A stretch of 64,000 bases of DNA from AC-56 sp963798705 (GCA_963798705.1 CAWCTW010000003.1:186001-250000); one strand, 5' to 3'. Positions 1 to 8,693 are shown, numbered from the stretch's first letter. The notes: generated from the sequence alone by a model not told the origin. Made by a program: numbers and translations.

Positions 1-83
1 AACAGGTCGGAGGAGCCGTCGTCGGGAGTGATGAACCCGAACCCCTTCTCGTCGCTGAACCACTTCACTGTGCCAGTTGGCAT
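1..83 (-). CDS. Cold-shock protein CspA family, C-terminus cut off by window edge
   Basis: The reverse strand reads MPTGTVKWFSDEKGFGFI and onward, the OB-fold of a CspA-type cold-shock protein with the RNP1 motif KGFGFI. Such proteins bind single-stranded RNA and DNA as chaperones and normally have 65-70 residues; only the first 27 are present here. The start ATG is preceded by a strong GGAGGATC ribosome site. A second paralogue at 8425-8628 is nearly identical over the shared residues, differing at the N-terminus and around residues 24-25. The family call is firm; any specific role is unknown. Confidence 0.9.
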   Translation of the reverse strand, partial: MPTGTVKWFSDEKGFGFITPDDGSSDL

Positions 84-514
84 TTCTGATCCTCCATCGG
101 TTTGTGCCGCGACCGCGGAGGCTTGAAGCCGACAACGACGAGCGCTAACACGAGTTTGCCGGGGTTAGATCCCCGACCCTTTACGCGCGGAAAGGTAGCA
201 AGACCGGCCGGGCGGCAGGCGCCGTGTACGGTCTGGTCCTCGAGGGGGCGCCGCTGGATCGCAGCGGTGACTCGGCCTGGCCTCGATCGGGGCGCTCGCC
301 GCTGCGTCCGCCGGGGCGGCGGTCACGGGGGTGACCGCAACGCAGGTGGTCGACCCTCCAGCGGGTGGAAGGCCGGCCGCACCCGGGCCCCCGGGCCCGG
401 CGTGACCCGGATGCGGACGACGGTCCCGGTACCGGCGGGCCAGTTCAGGTTCGCGGCCTGCTTCGAGGCCTGGACTCCGCCGTGCCGGCTGTAGGAGCCG
501 GCCCCGCGGCGACC
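84..514. other. Intergenic stretch upstream of the first csp gene
   Basis: No credible gene is seen: the open frames here are arginine- and glycine-rich and resemble no protein. The stretch should hold the promoter and 5-prime leader of the reverse-strand csp gene. Two weak structures are visible: a GC-rich inverted repeat near 378-402, which could end the upstream reverse-strand gene, and a five-base-pair hairpin (CGGGG/CCCCG) near 158-175. No clear -10 box was identified. Confidence 0.4.
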
Positions 515-976
515 TCAGCCCTCGGAGGCTCCGGCGGCCTCACCGATCTCCACGAGAGCCCGCCGCTCGTCGTCGCTCACCCGCTCACCGCTCATGCCCA
601 TGAAGCCCTCGCGGCGGGCGTCGGCGGCCCGGTTGGCCACGGTCATCACGAAGCGCCGATACTCGTCCAGCTCCTCGGGCGTGGCCATTCGCTGCAACAG
701 CGCCACGGCATCGCGGATGTGCTGGAGCAGCCCCGCCCGCAGATCGTCCTCGGACTTGAAGCGGGTGCGGTCGACCTCCGGCTTCTCGGAGACGAGGTCG
801 TCCAGGAGCTGGCTGGCGCCGTGATCGCGGCGGGCGTCGGTGTACGCCTTGGCCATGGAGAAGGTCTCCCGGATCGAGCCTCCCCGGTCGGCTTGGATGA
901 CGAGCATCCCCGCGCTGGTCGGCGCCTCGCGGAGGAGTGTCCACTCCTCGTCGTTGAAGTCGGCCTTTCCGGGCAT
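515..976 (-). CDS. Conserved hypothetical protein, 153 aa
   Basis: The protein begins MPGKADFNDEEWTLLREAP and continues with a mostly helical sequence ending in an acidic helix. The open frame continues upstream to 1315, but the upstream part is arginine-rich shadow coding. This start is chosen because GAGGAG lies eight bases before it and the sequence turns protein-like there. Similar proteins beginning with an F-N/T-x-E-E-W motif occur, as I recall, as uncharacterised actinobacterial proteins. No signal peptide, membrane helix or catalytic motif is visible. Function unknown. Confidence 0.75.
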   Translation of the reverse strand: MPGKADFNDEEWTLLREAPTSAGMLVIQADRGGSIRETFSMAKAYTDARRDHGASQLLDDLVSEKPEVDRTRFKSEDDLRAGLLQHIRDAVALLQRMATPEELDEYRRFVMTVANRAADARREGFMGMSGERVSDDERRALVEIGEAAGASEG

Positions 977-1119
977 CTCCTGGTCTCCTCTCGTCGGTGG
1001 CTCCGGCGTCGTAGCTTCGCATGGCCAGGGCCCCGGCGAGCGGCCCCCCCGCGGCTCGAGCGGGTGCCGGCGGCCGGGGCTGGAGGTCGGTCGGGTCGCC
1101 GCCCGGCCTCCCCAAAGAC

Positions 1120-1884
1120 CTATTCGCGGTCTTCGCGCGGCTCGATCAGCGCCGTCGGGCGCCCGCCGATGGCGTCGCGCATACGATCCTTGAAGCGGTC
1201 GATGCGCCGGTGGCCGTAGCGCGCCTCCGCGCGGGCCTGCTTCTCGGGCTTGCGCTCCCCGTAGTAGCGCTTCGCCCACGGTGAGGCGGGCTTCGCGAGC
1301 CGGAACGCACCCCAAAGAGCGAGCGGGTAGAGGATCAGCCCGAACATCCCGTGCAAGAGACGGAACTTCGAGAACGCGATCATGATCGTGACGATGTCCA
1401 GCAGGAGCACGACGATCCCGGCCGCGAGAAGCCCGGGGGAGGTGGTGTCGAAGCTTGCCGAGAAGGCGCCCGTGAGCACGAGTCCGACGAAGGCGATCGC
1501 GACGATTGCGGCGTCCACCGACTGGCGCCCCTCCTCGGACCAGTAGACGTCCTGGAGGTGCACCCAGAGTGCGAACTCATCGAAGGTGAGCCCGGCTCCG
1601 ATGCCGAATGCGGCCGCGGCAATCTCGATCCAGGGCGTCTGAGTCTCGTCGATGGCGAATCCGAGCGTGCCGCCGATCAGCATCAGCACGATCCCGAACA
1701 CGAGGTGGTGGACGTGGAGCCCGCCCTCGGTCGTCACGCTGCCCGGCCACCACGGCACCTTCGGGCTCCGCATGAGGCGGGCGCTCGTGCGGATGAAGAG
1801 GAAGGAGATCAGGAAGGCCCCGAACAGAATCAGCACGCTCGTGCGGGGCGCGGCTGAGCCGCTGAAGCCGAGGTCGATCTCCAT
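1120..1884 (-). CDS. Multi-pass integral membrane protein, unknown function
   Basis: A 254-residue protein with about six hydrophobic segments: roughly 17-33, 60-78, 85-105, 126-145, 153-170 and 178-195. Between them lie conserved-looking polar motifs, a histidine pair (HVHH, about residues 57-60) and FDEFALW (about residues 101-107). The C-terminal 50 residues are basic, including KRYYGERKPEKQARAE, and probably cytoplasmic. Histidine and acidic residues next to the helices could bind a metal, but that is only inference. It lies just upstream of the 515-976 gene in the same direction, 143 bp apart. I do not recognise the family. Confidence 0.75.
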   Translation of the reverse strand: MEIDLGFSGSAAPRTSVLILFGAFLISFLFIRTSARLMRSPKVPWWPGSVTTEGGLHVHHLVFGIVLMLIGGTLGFAIDETQTPWIEIAAAAFGIGAGLTFDEFALWVHLQDVYWSEEGRQSVDAAIVAIAFVGLVLTGAFSASFDTTSPGLLAAGIVVLLLDIVTIMIAFSKFRLLHGMFGLILYPLALWGAFRLAKPASPWAKRYYGERKPEKQARAEARYGHRRIDRFKDRMRDAIGGRPTALIEPREDRE

Positions 1885-2106
1885 GTTGTGATCTTCCCAT
1901 GACGGCCAGCTTGGAAGAAGTCTGCGTACAGCGCACGCCGGGTGGGCGGTGCCAAACTCGCGGGACAGGCCTGCGGCGATCCATTGCCGGTAGGCCGCGC
2001 GCCCTCCGTGCTCGGCTGAGCCACCGGCGGTCGCCTTCCGGAATCTGCGCCCGCAGCGCCCGGCCCCGGCTCACCCGTGGATCCTCGAGGTTCACCGGGT
2101 AAGGTC

Positions 2107-2128
2107 ATTCTTACGTGAACGTAAGAAT
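2107..2128. promoter_or_regulatory. 22-bp perfect palindrome, probable operator for the MFS/MerR operon
   Basis: Two 10-base arms, ATTCTTACGT and ACGTAAGAAT, are separated by GA. The site lies at the 5-prime end of an MFS exporter gene whose downstream neighbour encodes a MerR regulator. MerR proteins bind such palindromes and often control their own operon. The site overlaps the only plausible start codon of the exporter (GTG at 2115). Confidence 0.65.
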
Positions 2129-3659
2129 TGACGATCGAGGCGGTCGCCTACGAGGGCTCGGGCGGTTTCGGCCGGGCGTCCACGCGGAGCACGCTCACTA
2201 CAAGTGGTGGGCCCTCTCCTGCACCAGCCTCGGGATGCTGCTGGCGACGATCAACTCCGGCACGCTGATCATCGCCCTGCCGGATCTCGAGCGCTCGCTC
2301 GGCACCAGCCTGCTGGAGCTCGTCTGGGTGATCCTGGCCTACATGATCGCGTCGACCGTGCTCGTGCTGACGGCGGGGCGCCTCTCCGATCTGTTCGGGC
2401 GCAAGCACGCCTACGTCGGCGGCTTCGTCGTCTTCGCGCTCGCCTCCGTGGGGGCCGGGTTCTCGGCAAACGGCACCGAGCTCATCCTCTGGCGGATCGT
2501 CCAGGGCGTGGGCGGAGCTTTCCTGTTCGCCAACTCGGCCGCCCTGGTGACCGATGCGTTCCCCCGAGAGGAGCTGGGCCTCGCGATGGGCACGAACACG
2601 ATGGTCGCGGCGATCGGACTCGTGCTCGGTCCGGTCCTCGGCGGCGCGCTGGTCGCCGTCTCCTGGCACTGGGTGTTCTGGTTCAACGTGCCACTGGGGC
2701 TGGCCGGCGCGCTCTGGGGCGCCCTGGTCCTGCGGGAGCTCGCGAGGAGGGATCCCGTGCGCGGCCTGGACCTTCCCGGGACGGCGGTCTTCGTCGCCGG
2801 GCTCACCGGCCTCGTGTTCGGCATCTCCAAGGGCGGGATCTCCGGCTGGGACGAGCCCATCGTGATCTGGAGCCTGGTGGCCGCGGCGGTGCTGCTTCCC
2901 GCCTTCGTCGTGATCGAGCTCCGCGGCCACGCGCCGATGCTCGACCTCTCGATCTTGCGCAACCGCATGTTCTCGGCTGCCACGGCGGCTGCGTTCATCA
3001 ACGGGCTCTCCCGCTTTGCGCTGCTCTTCGTCTTCGTCTTCTACTTCCAGGGAGTGATGGGCGACGACCCCATCATCGCGGGAGTCAAGATCACCCCGAT
3101 GGCGATCGGGATGCTGATCGCCTCGCCGTTGGCCGGCATCTACGCCGACCGGCACGGCTCGCGCGGACTGGCCGCGCTCGGGATGGTCGTCAGCGGCGTG
3201 GCGCTCGCGCTGATGACGACCCTCGAGGCCTCCAGCCCGTACTGGCAGAGCACGGTATGGCTGCTGCTCGTCGGCATCGGGTCGGGGATGTTCAACTCAC
3301 CCAACACGGCGGCCATGATGGGAACCGTGCCTCAACATCGGCGCGGCGTCGCCGCCGGTGCAAGAACCATGCTCCAGAACACCGGAGCGGTGATCTCCAT
3401 CGCGTTCGTACTGGCGATTGTCACGGCGGCGGTGCCCAAGGACGTCCTGTTCAAGATCTTCTCGGGCCTGGCGAGCGGCCTCTCCGCAGCCAAGCTGGAT
3501 CCGTTCATCCACAACATGCACATCGCTCTGTGGGTGCTGGCCGCGACCTCGTTCGCGGGCGCCGCAGTCTCGCTCCTCCGCCCGCGCCACCCGTCGGGCA
3601 TGGCCGAGCTCGCGCGCTCCGAGGCCGCTCGCACGACCACCCTGGAGGAGCTCGCATGA
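2115..3659 (+). CDS. MFS drug exporter, DHA2 (EmrB/QacA) family
   Basis: A 514-residue transporter with about 14 hydrophobic helices. The DHA2 family pumps drugs or metabolites out of the cell in exchange for protons. Motif A is present in the first cytoplasmic loop (GRLSDLFGRKHAYVGG, about residues 88-103), and a motif-C-like glycine-rich helix follows (GLVLGPVLGGALV). The long hydrophobic protein runs without breaks to TGA, which overlaps the ATG of the MerR gene, so the two are translationally coupled. The start is uncertain: the only in-frame candidate before the first helix is GTG 2115, inside a palindrome and without a ribosome site, which suggests a leaderless transcript. Substrate unknown. 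Confidence 0.9.
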   Translation: MNVRIDDRGGRLRGLGRFRPGVHAEHAHYKWWALSCTSLGMLLATINSGTLIIALPDLERSLGTSLLELVWVILAYMIASTVLVLTAGRLSDLFGRKHAYVGGFVVFALASVGAGFSANGTELILWRIVQGVGGAFLFANSAALVTDAFPREELGLAMGTNTMVAAIGLVLGPVLGGALVAVSWHWVFWFNVPLGLAGALWGALVLRELARRDPVRGLDLPGTAVFVAGLTGLVFGISKGGISGWDEPIVIWSLVAAAVLLPAFVVIELRGHAPMLDLSILRNRMFSAATAAAFINGLSRFALLFVFVFYFQGVMGDDPIIAGVKITPMAIGMLIASPLAGIYADRHGSRGLAALGMVVSGVALALMTTLEASSPYWQSTVWLLLVGIGSGMFNSPNTAAMMGTVPQHRRGVAAGARTMLQNTGAVISIAFVLAIVTAAVPKDVLFKIFSGLASGLSAAKLDPFIHNMHIALWVLAATSFAGAAVSLLRPRHPSGMAELARSEAARTTTLEELA

Positions 3660-4123
3660 GGGCGGGTGACGGTCCGACCGCCCTTCGCATCGGGGAGGTC
3701 GCGCGGCTCGCCGGCACCACGCCGAGGACGATCCGCTACTACGAGGAGATCGGCCTGCTTCCCGGCGTGGAGGGCCGCCCGCCGGGAACGCACCGGGCCT
3801 ACCGCGAGGAGGATGTCGAGCGGCTCCAGGAGATGCTCCGGCTGAAGGACCTCTTGGGGCTCTCGCTCGATGAGCTTCGAGAGCTGGTGGCGGCCGAGGA
3901 TGCTCGCGCCGCGTTACGGCGCGAGTGGCGCGGCGGAGTGGATGACCCGGTCCGGAGGCGCCAGATCCTGGAGGAGTCGATATCCCACATCGAGCGGCAG
4001 CTCATCCTCGTTCGCCGACGCCGGGACGAGATCGCCGACCTGGAGGAGGAGCTGACCGGGCGCCGGCGCCGGGCGCGCGACCGGTTGCGCAATGTCGGGG
4101 CTGAGCCCTCGCGACGTCCATAG
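3656..4123 (+). CDS. MerR-family transcriptional regulator
   Basis: A 155-residue protein. The winged helix-turn-helix LRIGEVARLAGTTPRTIRYY at residues 10-29 is the classic MerR DNA-binding signature. It is followed by a wing (HRAYREEDVERL) and a dimerisation coiled coil rich in Arg and Glu up to about residue 140. There is no cysteine cluster, so metal sensing is unlikely; a drug-like or organic ligand, or constitutive repression, fits better. ATGA overlap with the exporter makes it the second gene of the operon, and the palindrome at 2107-2128 is its likely binding site. Confidence 0.9.
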   Translation: MRAGDGPTALRIGEVARLAGTTPRTIRYYEEIGLLPGVEGRPPGTHRAYREEDVERLQEMLRLKDLLGLSLDELRELVAAEDARAALRREWRGGVDDPVRRRQILEESISHIERQLILVRRRRDEIADLEEELTGRRRRARDRLRNVGAEPSRRP

Positions 4124-4132
4124 GCTGGGTTC

Positions 4133-4681
4133 GTGAGCGATCCGCAAGCTGTGCGCTGGTGGTCCGTCCGGCGCGCGCAGAGCCGCAAGCCCGCCACCTA
4201 CACGTGCCCGTTCTGCGGCGGGCCGCTGCCGGCCCTCAGCGAGCACATGCTGGTACTGCCCGAGGGCGATGCGGGGCGCCGGCGCCACGCGCACACCGAG
4301 TGCGCCCTTGCGGCCCGCCGGGACGGCAGGCTTCGATCGCGCGACGAGTGGGTCGCGACCCTCGAGGCGGGAGCGAGGATCGCTAGCCGGGCCAACGGCG
4401 GCGCCGGAGGCGAGGAGGCGGGGGAAACCAACGGCCTCGCGATCGCTTCGCTGTTCCTCGGCATCATCTGGCTGTTCGGGCTGGGCTCGGTGTTGGCGAT
4501 TGCGCTCGGCTATCTGGGCCTGAAGCAGATCGAGGCCTCCGCGGGGCGCGAGAGTGGCCGTGCGATCGCCATCGCCGGCATCGTGATCGGGATCGTTGGG
4601 CTTGCGAGCCTGGGCATCCTGGTGGGCTTTTTGATCTCCTCCTCGAACGACACTCCGCTCCTGCCCGGGCCTATGTCCTGA
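4133..4681 (+). CDS. Membrane protein with N-terminal zinc-ribbon-like motif and DUF4190-type tail
   Basis: A 182-residue protein. The N-terminal half contains CPFCGG (about residues 25-30) and later HTEC (about 54-57), a Cys/His set that could hold one zinc. Residues 99-125 and 142-168 form two membrane helices around a polar loop (LGYLGLKQIEASAGRESGRA), the pattern of DUF4190 proteins, in which the second helix starts after a GR-I/A-x-A-I motif. GTG start nine bases after the MerR stop; probably co-transcribed. Role unknown. Confidence 0.75.
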   Translation: MSDPQAVRWWSVRRAQSRKPATYTCPFCGGPLPALSEHMLVLPEGDAGRRRHAHTECALAARRDGRLRSRDEWVATLEAGARIASRANGGAGGEEAGETNGLAIASLFLGIIWLFGLGSVLAIALGYLGLKQIEASAGRESGRAIAIAGIVIGIVGLASLGILVGFLISSSNDTPLLPGPMS

Positions 4682-4715
4682 CGCCTGGCGGCACGCGGCG
4701 CCGGCTGCCGCCGCC

Positions 4716-6086
4716 ATGCGGGGTAGGTTTGCCCGCACGGTGATGCGCCCCTCGCCCCTCACAATCGTCTCGCCGGCCGCAGTGGCGACGCTCGCCGTAG
4801 CGGTCCTGGTCGGCTGTGGAGGCGGTGGTTCCTCCACGGCCACCTCGGCGGACATCGAGGGCGTCAAGGCCGAAAGCTGCGGCAGCGTCGAGTACGGGGG
4901 GGACGGGACGCCGCAGGCGCTGATCGTGTCGGACCTGCCCATGCGCGGCGACTCGGCCGAGCGGTCGCGCCAGCAGGTCGAGGCGATCCGCCTGGAGCTC
5001 GAGCGGACCGACTGGAAGGCGGGACCGACCTCGGTCGCCTTCCAGCCATGCGACGACTCGATCGCCAAGACCGGGCTCTGGGACGCGCCCACCTGCCGCT
5101 CCAACGCTCACGCATACGCGGACGACCCGAAGGTGATGGGCGTCATCGGCACCTACAACTCCGGCTGCGCCGCCGAGGAGATCCCGATCCTGAACGAGGC
5201 CGACCTGGTGATGATCTCTCCGGGCAACACCGCGGTCTGTCTGACCGAGCCGAGCCCGCTGTGCGAGTCCGGCCAGCCCGAGAGCCTCTATCCCACCGGC
5301 AAGAGAACCTACGCCCGGGTCGTTCCGAACGATGCCTTCCAGGGCGCCGCGCTGGCGGAGTTCTCGAAGCAGCAGGGCTCCAAGCACCCGTTCGTCCTCT
5401 ACGCGCAGGATGACCCCACGAGCCTTGGTCAAGCAGCCAACTTCCGCGCTGCCGCCGAGGACGTCGGCCTGCGCCTCGCCGGCTACGAGTCGTGGGATCC
5501 CAAGGCGAAGGACTACGCATCCCTGTTCAAGAAGGTCAAGGCATCCCAAGCCGACGGCGTGGTGCTCGCCGGCCTCACGGAGGAGAACGGTGCCACCGTG
5601 ATCCGGGAGAAGGCGCGCACGCTGGGCTCCAACGAGGACGTCCCGCTGTTCGCGTTCGACGGCTTCGCGCAGCAGGCGACCATCGACGAAGCGGGTGACT
5701 CCTCGCAGGGGATGTTCGCGAGCCTTCCCGGCCGGGCGCCAGGGAAGCTGACCGGCGACGGCGCCACCCTGGTGAGCGATCTGCAGGACCGGATCGGCGA
5801 CGAGCCGGTGGAGCAGTTCGCCCCGCCCGCCGCCGAGGCGGCCGCCGTGCTCGTGGACGCGATCGAGGCTGCCGGCCCGCACCGAGCCGGAATCGTCAAG
5901 GCGGTGTTCGCGACCAGGGGCGGCGGCGTCATCGGCGCCTACGCGCTCGAGACGAGCGGCGACCCGAGCGTCGGGCCGATCACGATCCTGCGCGCGGAGT
6001 CGAGCTTCGAGCCGTTCCGGGAGATCCGTCCGGAGGCGAGCGCGGTCACCGCGGCACGGGCGGACGCGAGTCCGTCGGCGCACTGA
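4716..6086 (+). CDS. Branched-chain amino acid-type ABC substrate-binding lipoprotein, orphan
   Basis: A 456-residue exported lipoprotein. The signal peptide ends in the lipobox LVGC (Cys about residue 34), then a Gly/Ser linker. The mature part is a type I periplasmic binding fold of the LivK/ANF receptor class: VMGVIGTYNSGCAAEEIPIL is the typical first-lobe ligand loop, later followed by a Y-A-Q-D-D-P-T-like segment and a G-x-F-A hinge region. No permease or ATPase gene lies nearby; a full Liv system is at 57.6-62.6 kb and could share its membrane part. ATG 4716 is used; ATG 4743 would give a shorter signal peptide. Ligand unknown. Confidence 0.85.
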   Translation: MRGRFARTVMRPSPLTIVSPAAVATLAVAVLVGCGGGGSSTATSADIEGVKAESCGSVEYGGDGTPQALIVSDLPMRGDSAERSRQQVEAIRLELERTDWKAGPTSVAFQPCDDSIAKTGLWDAPTCRSNAHAYADDPKVMGVIGTYNSGCAAEEIPILNEADLVMISPGNTAVCLTEPSPLCESGQPESLYPTGKRTYARVVPNDAFQGAALAEFSKQQGSKHPFVLYAQDDPTSLGQAANFRAAAEDVGLRLAGYESWDPKAKDYASLFKKVKASQADGVVLAGLTEENGATVIREKARTLGSNEDVPLFAFDGFAQQATIDEAGDSSQGMFASLPGRAPGKLTGDGATLVSDLQDRIGDEPVEQFAPPAAEAAAVLVDAIEAAGPHRAGIVKAVFATRGGGVIGAYALETSGDPSVGPITILRAESSFEPFREIRPEASAVTAARADASPSAH

Positions 6087-6149
6087 CGTGCGGCCGATCG
6101 GGAACGATTGAAATCGTCTTGAGTGGGCATAGTTGCCCATTGATGCCCG

Positions 6150-7331
6150 ATGCTTGACGTCGAGGCGAGCACCGAAGCAGGCGACGCGATCCGGGCACTC
6201 CTGGAGCGGTTCGACCCGGGCGTGATCGACGTGCGTTCCGACTCGGCGAGGATCCGGCTCGATGCCGGGGGCGAGGCGTGGGACGTGCTGGTCCGAGACG
6301 GCTCGGTGGAGCTCGGGCCGGCGGAGCGCCGCATCGGCGCCGACTGCCTCATGAGCGCCGACCCGGCCACGTGGCAGGGGATCGTGGACGATCTGCGCGG
6401 CGGGATGGTCGCGTTTCGCGACGGGCGCCTGGAGGTGCGCCGAAATCTGCACCTGGGCGTGGGCTTCCTCGCGGCGACGAGCGGGCTGACCAACCCCGGA
6501 AGGCTTCGCTTCGACGCCGTGCGAACCAAGCGCGCGACGCTCTCGATCCTCAGCGCCGGAGACGGGGAGCCCGTCGTCTGCGTCCACGGCCTGGGAGGCA
6601 CGAAGGCCTCGTTCCTGCCCACAGTGGCGGCTCTCGCCGACCGCCATCGGGTCATCGCGCTGGACCTTCCGGGCTTCGGCGAGTCCGACAAGCCGATCAC
6701 GGCCCCCTACGACGCCCCGTACTTCGCGCACACGGTGACGAACCTCATGGACGAGCTGGAGATCGAGTCGGCGCACGTCGTCGGCAACAGCCTCGGCGGC
6801 CGAGTCGCCATCGAGCTTGGGCTGCTGCACGCGGAGCGGGTCAGAAGCCTCTCGCTTCTCAGCCCCGCCCTGGCCTGGCTCCGCGATCGGCCGCTCAAGC
6901 GGCTGCTTCAGCTGCCGCTGCCCAGGCTGGGCCTGATCCAGCCGACGCCGCGCTGGGTGGCAGAGCCCATCGTGAGACGGATCGTCCCGGGCGGCGATCG
7001 GGGGTGGGTCGCGGCTGGCGTCGACGAGTTCCTGCGCTGCTATCTCACGCCTCGCGGGCGAGCGGCCTTCTACGAATCACTGCGGAACATCTACCTCGAC
7101 GAGCCCAACGGCGAGGATGGGTTCTGGACCCGCCTCGGCAGCCTGGAGTGCAGGACCATGTTCGTCTGGGGCCGACACGACACCCTGGTCCCGTTGGCGT
7201 TCATGAAGCACGTCGAGCGAACGCTGCCGGGGGCACGCCACATCGAGCTCGACTGCGGCCACGTCCCCCAGCTCGAGCGGCCCCGGCAGACCCACGCCGC
7301 GATCCGCGAGCTCGTGTCCGTGGAGCAATAG
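6150..7331 (+). CDS. SCP2-like domain fused to alpha/beta hydrolase
   Basis: A 393-residue two-domain protein. Residues 1-115 resemble the SCP2 sterol-carrier fold (ADCLMSADPATWQGIV, then GRLEVRRNLHLGVGFL), which binds lipid-like molecules. Residues 130-390 are an alpha/beta hydrolase: oxyanion HG at 146-147, nucleophile Ser214 in GNSLGG, Asp344 in GRHDT and His371 in CGHVP complete the triad. Esters or acyl thioesters of lipids are plausible substrates because of the carrier domain. Its stop codon abuts the next gene in the same frame, with the ribosome site of that gene inside its last codons; the two are probably one operon. Confidence 0.85.
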   Translation: MLDVEASTEAGDAIRALLERFDPGVIDVRSDSARIRLDAGGEAWDVLVRDGSVELGPAERRIGADCLMSADPATWQGIVDDLRGGMVAFRDGRLEVRRNLHLGVGFLAATSGLTNPGRLRFDAVRTKRATLSILSAGDGEPVVCVHGLGGTKASFLPTVAALADRHRVIALDLPGFGESDKPITAPYDAPYFAHTVTNLMDELEIESAHVVGNSLGGRVAIELGLLHAERVRSLSLLSPALAWLRDRPLKRLLQLPLPRLGLIQPTPRWVAEPIVRRIVPGGDRGWVAAGVDEFLRCYLTPRGRAAFYESLRNIYLDEPNGEDGFWTRLGSLECRTMFVWGRHDTLVPLAFMKHVERTLPGARHIELDCGHVPQLERPRQTHAAIRELVSVEQ

Positions 7332-8411
7332 ATTCCCCGTATCGACGAGCGAGTACCGCGCACGATCGCCGACTTCGAGGAGCGCGCCGCCGCGGTCCTC
7401 GAGCAGGGTCCCTACGGCTACTACGCCGGCGGCGCGGGAGACGAGCTGACGCTCGCCGACAACCTGCAGGCATGGCGGCGGATCGCCATTCGCCCGCGGG
7501 TCCTCGTGGACGTCTCGCAGCGCGACCCGCAGACCACGCTTCTGGGCCGCCCGCGCCCGCACCCGGTTCTCGTCGCGCCCACGGCGTATCACCGCCTCGC
7601 TCATCCCGAGGGCGAGGAGGCCTCGGCGCGCGGGGCGGCGGCTGCTGATGCGATCTTCTGCCTCTCCTCGCTGGCCACCGCCCGGCCCGCGGACGTCGCC
7701 GCCGCCGCCCCCGACGGCGCGCGCTGGTTTCAGCTCTACGTGTTCCGGGATCGCGGCATCTCGCGCGAGCTGCTCCAGGCGGCCACCGATAGCGGCTACG
7801 AGGCGATCGTGGTCACCGCCGACCTGCCGGTCCTCGGCATTCGCGAGCGCGATGTCCGAAGCCAGTACGTGATCCCCGATTCGCTGGCGAACAGGGGTGT
7901 CATGGGCCGCAACGGCGCCCTCAGCCTGCTCGAGATCGGGGAGTTGATCGATCCTACCCTCACGTGGTCCGACGTCGAGGAGTTCGCGTCGGACTGCGAC
8001 CTGCCGGTGCTCGTGAAGGGCGTGCTGACGCCCGAGGATGCCCGCCTGGCCGCGGACCACGGGGCGGCCGGCGTCGTCGTCTCGAACCACGGCGGGCGCC
8101 AGCTCGACACCGTGGCGGCCGGTGCCGACGCGCTCCCGGCGGTGGCGGAGGCCATGGCGGATCGGATCGACGTGCTCGTCGACGGCGGGATCCGGCGCGG
8201 GACCGACGTGCTCAAGGCGCTGGCGCTCGGGGCGAGCGCGGTCATGGTCGGACGTCCGGTGATCTGGGGGCTGGCGGTGGACGGCGAGGCCGGCGTCCGC
8301 AGCGTGCTCGAGCTCATCCTCGCGGAGTTCGACGTGGCGCTGGCGCTGGCGGGCGTGCCGCGGGCATCAGCGCTCGGCCCGACCTGCGTCGAGACTCGCG
8401 GCAGCGGCTAG
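7332..8411 (+). CDS. FMN-dependent 2-hydroxyacid oxidase/dehydrogenase, probable ATT start
   Basis: A 359-residue TIM-barrel flavoprotein of the glycolate/lactate oxidase family, which oxidises 2-hydroxy acids to 2-oxo acids. Visible landmarks: YYAGGAGDE at 30-38 (the first Tyr matches the substrate-binding Tyr24 of plant glycolate oxidase), QLYVFRD, VTADLPVLGIRERD, KGVL, and the catalytic SNHGGRQLD with His253. No ATG, GTG or TTG precedes the YYAGG region; the first ordinary start (GTG 7506) would remove the first 58 residues. ATT 7332 has GGAG exactly six bases before it and is therefore chosen. A one-base insertion destroying an original ATGA overlap is an alternative explanation. Confidence 0.8.
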   Translation: MPRIDERVPRTIADFEERAAAVLEQGPYGYYAGGAGDELTLADNLQAWRRIAIRPRVLVDVSQRDPQTTLLGRPRPHPVLVAPTAYHRLAHPEGEEASARGAAAADAIFCLSSLATARPADVAAAAPDGARWFQLYVFRDRGISRELLQAATDSGYEAIVVTADLPVLGIRERDVRSQYVIPDSLANRGVMGRNGALSLLEIGELIDPTLTWSDVEEFASDCDLPVLVKGVLTPEDARLAADHGAAGVVVSNHGGRQLDTVAAGADALPAVAEAMADRIDVLVDGGIRRGTDVLKALALGASAVMVGRPVIWGLAVDGEAGVRSVLELILAEFDVALALAGVPRASALGPTCVETRGSG

Positions 8412-8424
8412 ACCGAAACCGGTG

Positions 8425-8628
8425 CTAGACCTTCTGCACGTTGGTGGCGCGGGGGCCCTTGTCGCTCGCCTCGGACTCGTACGAGACCTTGGCGCCTTCG
8501 TCCAGCGAGCGATACCCGTCGCCGACGATCGCGCTGTGGTGCACGAAGACGTCCTGCGACCCGTCGTCGGGCGTGATGAACCCGAAGCCCTTCTCGTCGC
8601 TGAACCATTTGACGGTTCCGGTGGCCAT
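8425..8628 (-). CDS. cspA: Cold-shock protein CspA family
   Basis: A complete 67-residue cold-shock protein: RNP1 KGFGFI at 13-18 and RNP2 VFVHH at 27-31 on the five-stranded OB fold, with the usual SYESEASDKGPRATNV C-terminus. It binds single-stranded RNA or DNA and limits secondary structure. The ATG 8628 is chosen because the family starts exactly here; the open frame runs 16 codons further upstream without similarity. Convergent with the hydroxyacid oxidase, only 13 bp apart. Paralogue of the truncated gene at the window start. Confidence 0.95.
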   Translation of the reverse strand: MATGTVKWFSDEKGFGFITPDDGSQDVFVHHSAIVGDGYRSLDEGAKVSYESEASDKGPRATNVQKV

Positions 8629-8693
8629 GTCAGCGCGGCACCGTACCAGTCGGCGCGGATCGGTGCACTCGCGCACCCCGCGCCAGGGAGCGT

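Noticed and set aside
4671..6830. A 719-codon reverse-strand frame, and similar long antisense frames at 29029-30714, 38416-40020, 42178-44286 and 52874-54655
   Set aside because: All are shadows of well-supported genes on the other strand; none shows a domain or a ribosome site.
6150..8411. A single fusion protein of hydrolase and hydroxyacid oxidase by stop read-through
   Set aside because: They share a frame, but a ribosome site stands at the right distance before ATT 7332, so separate initiation is simpler.
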